Below, in pieces: positions 61,408-64,000 of a stretch of 64,000 nucleotides of DNA (positions are counted from its first letter, which is position 1; each line of letters opens with the position of its first letter). Both the position numbers and the translations under genes were made by a program. Below the pieces are notes generated by a model that was given only the letters and a program-made list of their open reading frames with translations, had not been told where the DNA came from and made no database searches. This DNA comes from Niastella populi (GTDB taxonomy: Bacteria; Bacteroidota; Bacteroidia; Chitinophagales; Chitinophagaceae): contig NZ_LWBP01000156.1 in assembly GCF_002078015.1 (NCBI RefSeq), positions 62,001-126,000 of the forward strand. The letters are read 5' to 3'.

Positions 61408-63147
61408 CTTCAACCCCATGTCGGCTATAATGCCCTGTATCCGCTTATCCAGCTCCCCATGCACCTGAATGCCATCAAATTCGGCAGAATTTTTAATGGT
61501 GGTATTTACGCTGAAATAGAACTTGATCTTTGGCTCGGTACCGCTTGGGCGGGCTGAGATCTTGCTGCCATCGGCGAGGATGAACTGCAGTACGTTCGAT
61601 ACGGGCAGTTTGATCTCCCATTCTTCGCCCGTTTGCAGGTTCTTACCTTTACGGAACTCATAATCGAGCAACTGTACAACCGGCGAGCCGTTAACGGTCA
61701 CTGGCGGATTGTTGCGGTAACCATCCATCATGTCGGCGATTTCCTTCTGGCCGTTCATGCCTTTTTTAGTGATGGAGATCAGGTGCTCTTTATAATAGCC
61801 GTACTGAACGTACAGATCGATCAGCTTTTCAAACAGCGTTCTGCCTTTGTCTTTTTCGTAGGCTGCCATTTCGCAAAGCAGGGCAACGGCGGAAACCGCG
61901 TCTTTGTCGCGCAGTTTGCTACCTATCATCAGCCCATAACTTTCTTCACCGCCCACGATATAATTTTCGCCGGCTTCTTTTTCCTTGATCAGTTCTGCGA
62001 TCCATTTGAAACCGGTAAGCACATTGTAACATTTTACGTTGTTGTCGGCGGCAATGCGGTCGATCATATCCGTTGTTACTATGGTCTTGCACACAAAATC
62101 GTTCTTTTGGGCAATGCCTTTGGCTTTGCGGGCCTCGATGATATAGTTGAAGGCCAGTACGGCGGTTTGGTTACCATTCATTAACACCCAGTTGCCCTGT
62201 TTGTCCTTGATGGCAATACCAACGCGGTCGGCATCGGGATCGGTACCCAGTAAAATATCGGCATCCAGTTCTTTGGCTTTCTTCAGGCCAATGCTCATGG
62301 CTTCGCTTTCCTCGGGGTTGGGATAAACAACCGTAGGGAAATTTCCATCGGGTTTTGCCTGTTCTTCCACTATGTGCACATTGGCAAAACCAAATCGTTG
62401 CAATACCTGTGGCACCAGCATAATACCGGTACCGTGTATGGGCGTATATACAATTTTCAGATCGCGCTGGCGGGTAATCACTTCGGGATACACGCTCAGG
62501 TCCTTTACCATTTCAATATAGGCTTCATCGAGTTCCTTACCGATGATAGCGATATTGGCTTCGCCCCCGCTCCATTTCACTTCATCTACCGAGGCGATCT
62601 TTTCCACTTCTTTAATGACATTTTTGTCGTGCGGCGGCACCAGTTGTCCGCCATCGTTCCAATATGCTTTATATCCGTTATATTCTTTGGGATTATGTGA
62701 TGCCGTACATACAACACCACCCTGGCAACCCAGGTGCCTGATGGCAAAACTGAGCTCGGGAGTTGGGCGCAATGCTTCAAATAAAAATACTTTGATGCCG
62801 TTGGCGGCCATTACATTGGCAGTGATCTCGGCAAACTGACGGCTGTTGTTACGGCTGTCGTGCGCAATGGCAACCCGTACAATGCCTCCGGGATAGGTTT
62901 GATTGAGATAGTTGGCAAAACCCTGGGTGGCCATACCTACCGTATATTTGTTTATGCGGTTGGTGCCAATGCCCATAATACCACGTAAACCACCGGTGCC
63001 AAATTCCAGGTTGCGGTAAAACGCATCGGCCAGTTCGGTGGGATTCTCTTTTTCAAGCCTGGCTATTTCCTGTTTGGCGGCTTCTTCGTAATTTCCGTTT
63101 ACCCAAACTTGTACGCGCTGCTTAATTGCATCATCCATAGTGCTCAA
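61405..63147 (-). CDS. Phosphohexomutase (phosphoglucomutase/phosphomannomutase)
   Basis: 580 residues. The phosphoserine loop is CTASHNPKEYNGYK with S150; the metal-binding loop is LLGTDPDADRVGIA (about residue 306), the sugar loop GGEESYGL (about 405) and the phosphate loop RPSGTEPKIKFY near the C-terminus. It interconverts hexose-1- and -6-phosphates, supplying precursors for glycan and trehalose synthesis. Length and loops match the large PgcA-type branch. Confidence 0.95.
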   Translation of the reverse strand: MSTMDDAIKQRVQVWVNGNYEEAAKQEIARLEKENPTELADAFYRNLEFGTGGLRGIMGIGTNRINKYTVGMATQGFANYLNQTYPGGIVRVAIAHDSRNNSRQFAEITANVMAANGIKVFLFEALRPTPELSFAIRHLGCQGGVVCTASHNPKEYNGYKAYWNDGGQLVPPHDKNVIKEVEKIASVDEVKWSGGEANIAIIGKELDEAYIEMVKDLSVYPEVITRQRDLKIVYTPIHGTGIMLVPQVLQRFGFANVHIVEEQAKPDGNFPTVVYPNPEESEAMSIGLKKAKELDADILLGTDPDADRVGIAIKDKQGNWVLMNGNQTAVLAFNYIIEARKAKGIAQKNDFVCKTIVTTDMIDRIAADNNVKCYNVLTGFKWIAELIKEKEAGENYIVGGEESYGLMIGSKLRDKDAVSAVALLCEMAAYEKDKGRTLFEKLIDLYVQYGYYKEHLISITKKGMNGQKEIADMMDGYRNNPPVTVNGSPVVQLLDYEFRKGKNLQTGEEWEIKLPVSNVLQFILADGSKISARPSGTEPKIKFYFSVNTTIKNSAEFDGIQVHGELDKRIQGIIADMGLK

Positions 63148-63288
63148 TTTGATGTTAGTATTGAAGGTTTGAAGTTATATAATTTTATGATTGAACAATT
63201 GGTTTATTGGCTAAACGTTAGTGTGTGGATTCGGATGAAACGGGGTATTTTTAATAAAAACCGGTTCATTGGATCGCTTTAACACAAA

Positions 63289-64000
63289 TTGCTACTGGTG
63301 TCTGATAACTATCAAAAAATATACCCTCCCATTGTAAAGGCAGTTCTCACGATTCTGCTGGCCATTTGTTTTCATCATAATATGAAAGCGCAGGAGGCAA
63401 TCGTGGGTCGTGAAACGGCAAACGGCAAACGTGAAACGGCACCCGGTATTCCAGGTTGTCGCCTGAATGCAGCTCGGGTGGGTTACCGGTTGCCGGTTAC
63501 CGGTTACCAGGGCCAAAATGCAGGCATGCCGTATAGCAATAAGACTTTCATTGATTCGGGCGCCGGTAACCTGCCACCAAATAAGCGCGTGTGGCTCATT
63601 GCAGGGGCACATGTAACGGCCTGGACGGCTTCCTATATCGCGCTGAATAAAGCCTGGTACGATGGTTTCGCGAAAAGTGATTTCCATTTTTTTAATGACA
63701 ACCACGAATGGAACCAGATGGATAAAGCCGGACATATCTGGACGGCCTACCGGGTGAGCAGGTTGTCGGCCGGGTTATGGAAATGGGCCGGACTGAACGG
63801 GCGTAAAAGTGCCGTGCTTGGCGGTATAAGCGGACTGGCATACCAAAGCATTATTGAAATTCAGGATGGTTTCAGCAGCGAGTGGGGATTTAGCTGGGGC
63901 GATATGGCTGCCAATTTCCTTGGCGCCGCCACCTTTGTTTCGCAGGAACTGGGCTGGCGCGAACAGCGGTTCCAGTTTAAACTAAGCTACTGGGCCTATG
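63289..64000 (+). CDS. DUF2279-like exported protein, incomplete at the window edge
   Basis: About 237 codons are visible and the frame runs off the right edge. No ATG fits before the signal peptide; TTG 63289 or GTG 63298 gives KAVLTILLAICFHHNMKAQ. A DUF2279-type region follows: WYDGFAKSDFHFFNDN, EWNQMDKAGHIWTAY, GFSSEWGFSWGDMAANFLGA and FVSQELGWREQRFQFK, a largely membrane-associated family of unknown function. Residues 39-75 are encoded by two 7-bp repeat families that interrupt the sequence after the signal peptide without breaking the frame. Confidence 0.75.
   Translation, partial: MLLVSDNYQKIYPPIVKAVLTILLAICFHHNMKAQEAIVGRETANGKRETAPGIPGCRLNAARVGYRLPVTGYQGQNAGMPYSNKTFIDSGAGNLPPNKRVWLIAGAHVTAWTASYIALNKAWYDGFAKSDFHFFNDNHEWNQMDKAGHIWTAYRVSRLSAGLWKWAGLNGRKSAVLGGISGLAYQSIIEIQDGFSSEWGFSWGDMAANFLGAATFVSQELGWREQRFQFKLSYWAY
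63403..63511 (+). repeat. Two 7-bp repeats inside the DUF2279 coding region
   Basis: AACGGCA, AACGGCA, AACGTGA, AACGGCA at 63415-63442, and GGTTACC, GGTTGCC, GGTTACC, GGTTACC at 63481-63508. Both families also occur in intergenic gaps of this window, but here they are translated (GRETANGKRETAPG and GYRLPVTGYQGQ). Confidence 0.8.

Overview
This window looks like chromosome of a member of the Bacteroidota, most likely a Chitinophagaceae-type soil or environmental bacterium (Niastella/Chitinophaga-like; an inference from gene content, not a database match). The evidence is three TonB-dependent or beta-barrel receptors with carboxypeptidase-like N-terminal domains, short leader peptides ending in AQ, Bacteroidota promoters (TTTG, 18-20 bp, TAnnTTTG), zinc-free L31, the Bacteroidota arginine decarboxylase, and a patatin-barrel fusion. 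I saw no rRNA, tRNA, prophage, IS element or CRISPR-cas locus.

Layout. 0-6 kb: an incomplete phosphodiester glycosidase-type gene, lipA, an unknown outer-membrane protein, an OsmC-like protein, a sialate O-acetylesterase, a CBS-pair protein and an acyl-CoA-binding protein. 6-11.7 kb: a cell-surface polysaccharide segment with two unknown membrane proteins, a flippase, the remnant of an FkbM methyltransferase, GT4-like and GT9 glycosyltransferases, and a hemerythrin. 12-16.4 kb: tpiA with a GlmU-like nucleotidyltransferase, a 1.2-kb gene-free stretch holding a 41-bp hairpin array, rpmE2 and yajQ. 16.6-24.8 kb: two paralogous beta-barrel receptors, lgt and a bacilliredoxin. 25-33 kb: hsp20, secreted proteins, arginine decarboxylase and the thrS-infC-rpmI-rplT translation cluster. 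33-45 kb: a paralogous pair of unknown secreted proteins, an M28 peptidase, a TonB receptor, a DUF3347-like protein, an ABC-F ATPase, an acetyltransferase and a patatin-barrel protein. 45-57.6 kb: all four histidine-utilisation enzymes (hutG, hutI, hutU, hutH) on the minus strand, interrupted by unrelated genes (a Gcr-type membrane protein, otsAB and a secreted protein) and headed by a MarR-type regulator with a clear promoter and palindromic operator. 57.8-64 kb: an MFS transporter with a Gfo/Idh/MocA oxidoreductase, a Skp/OmpH chaperone, a phosphohexomutase and an incomplete DUF2279-like protein.

The most unusual content lies between the genes. More than fifteen gaps hold short tandem repeats of many unrelated sequences that all share a 7- or 8-bp period. 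In about eleven genes the first repeat unit contains or overlaps the stop codon, and in one case (13.85 kb) a unit contains the start codon. In at least three places the repeats run into coding sequence (lipA and OsmC C-termini, and after the signal peptide of the DUF2279 protein). Separately, the array at 14.17-14.42 kb is a 41-bp repeat of imperfect 27-bp hairpins; its sequence differences keep base pairing through G-U wobbles only if it is transcribed from the minus strand. These two patterns are the best candidates for something undescribed.
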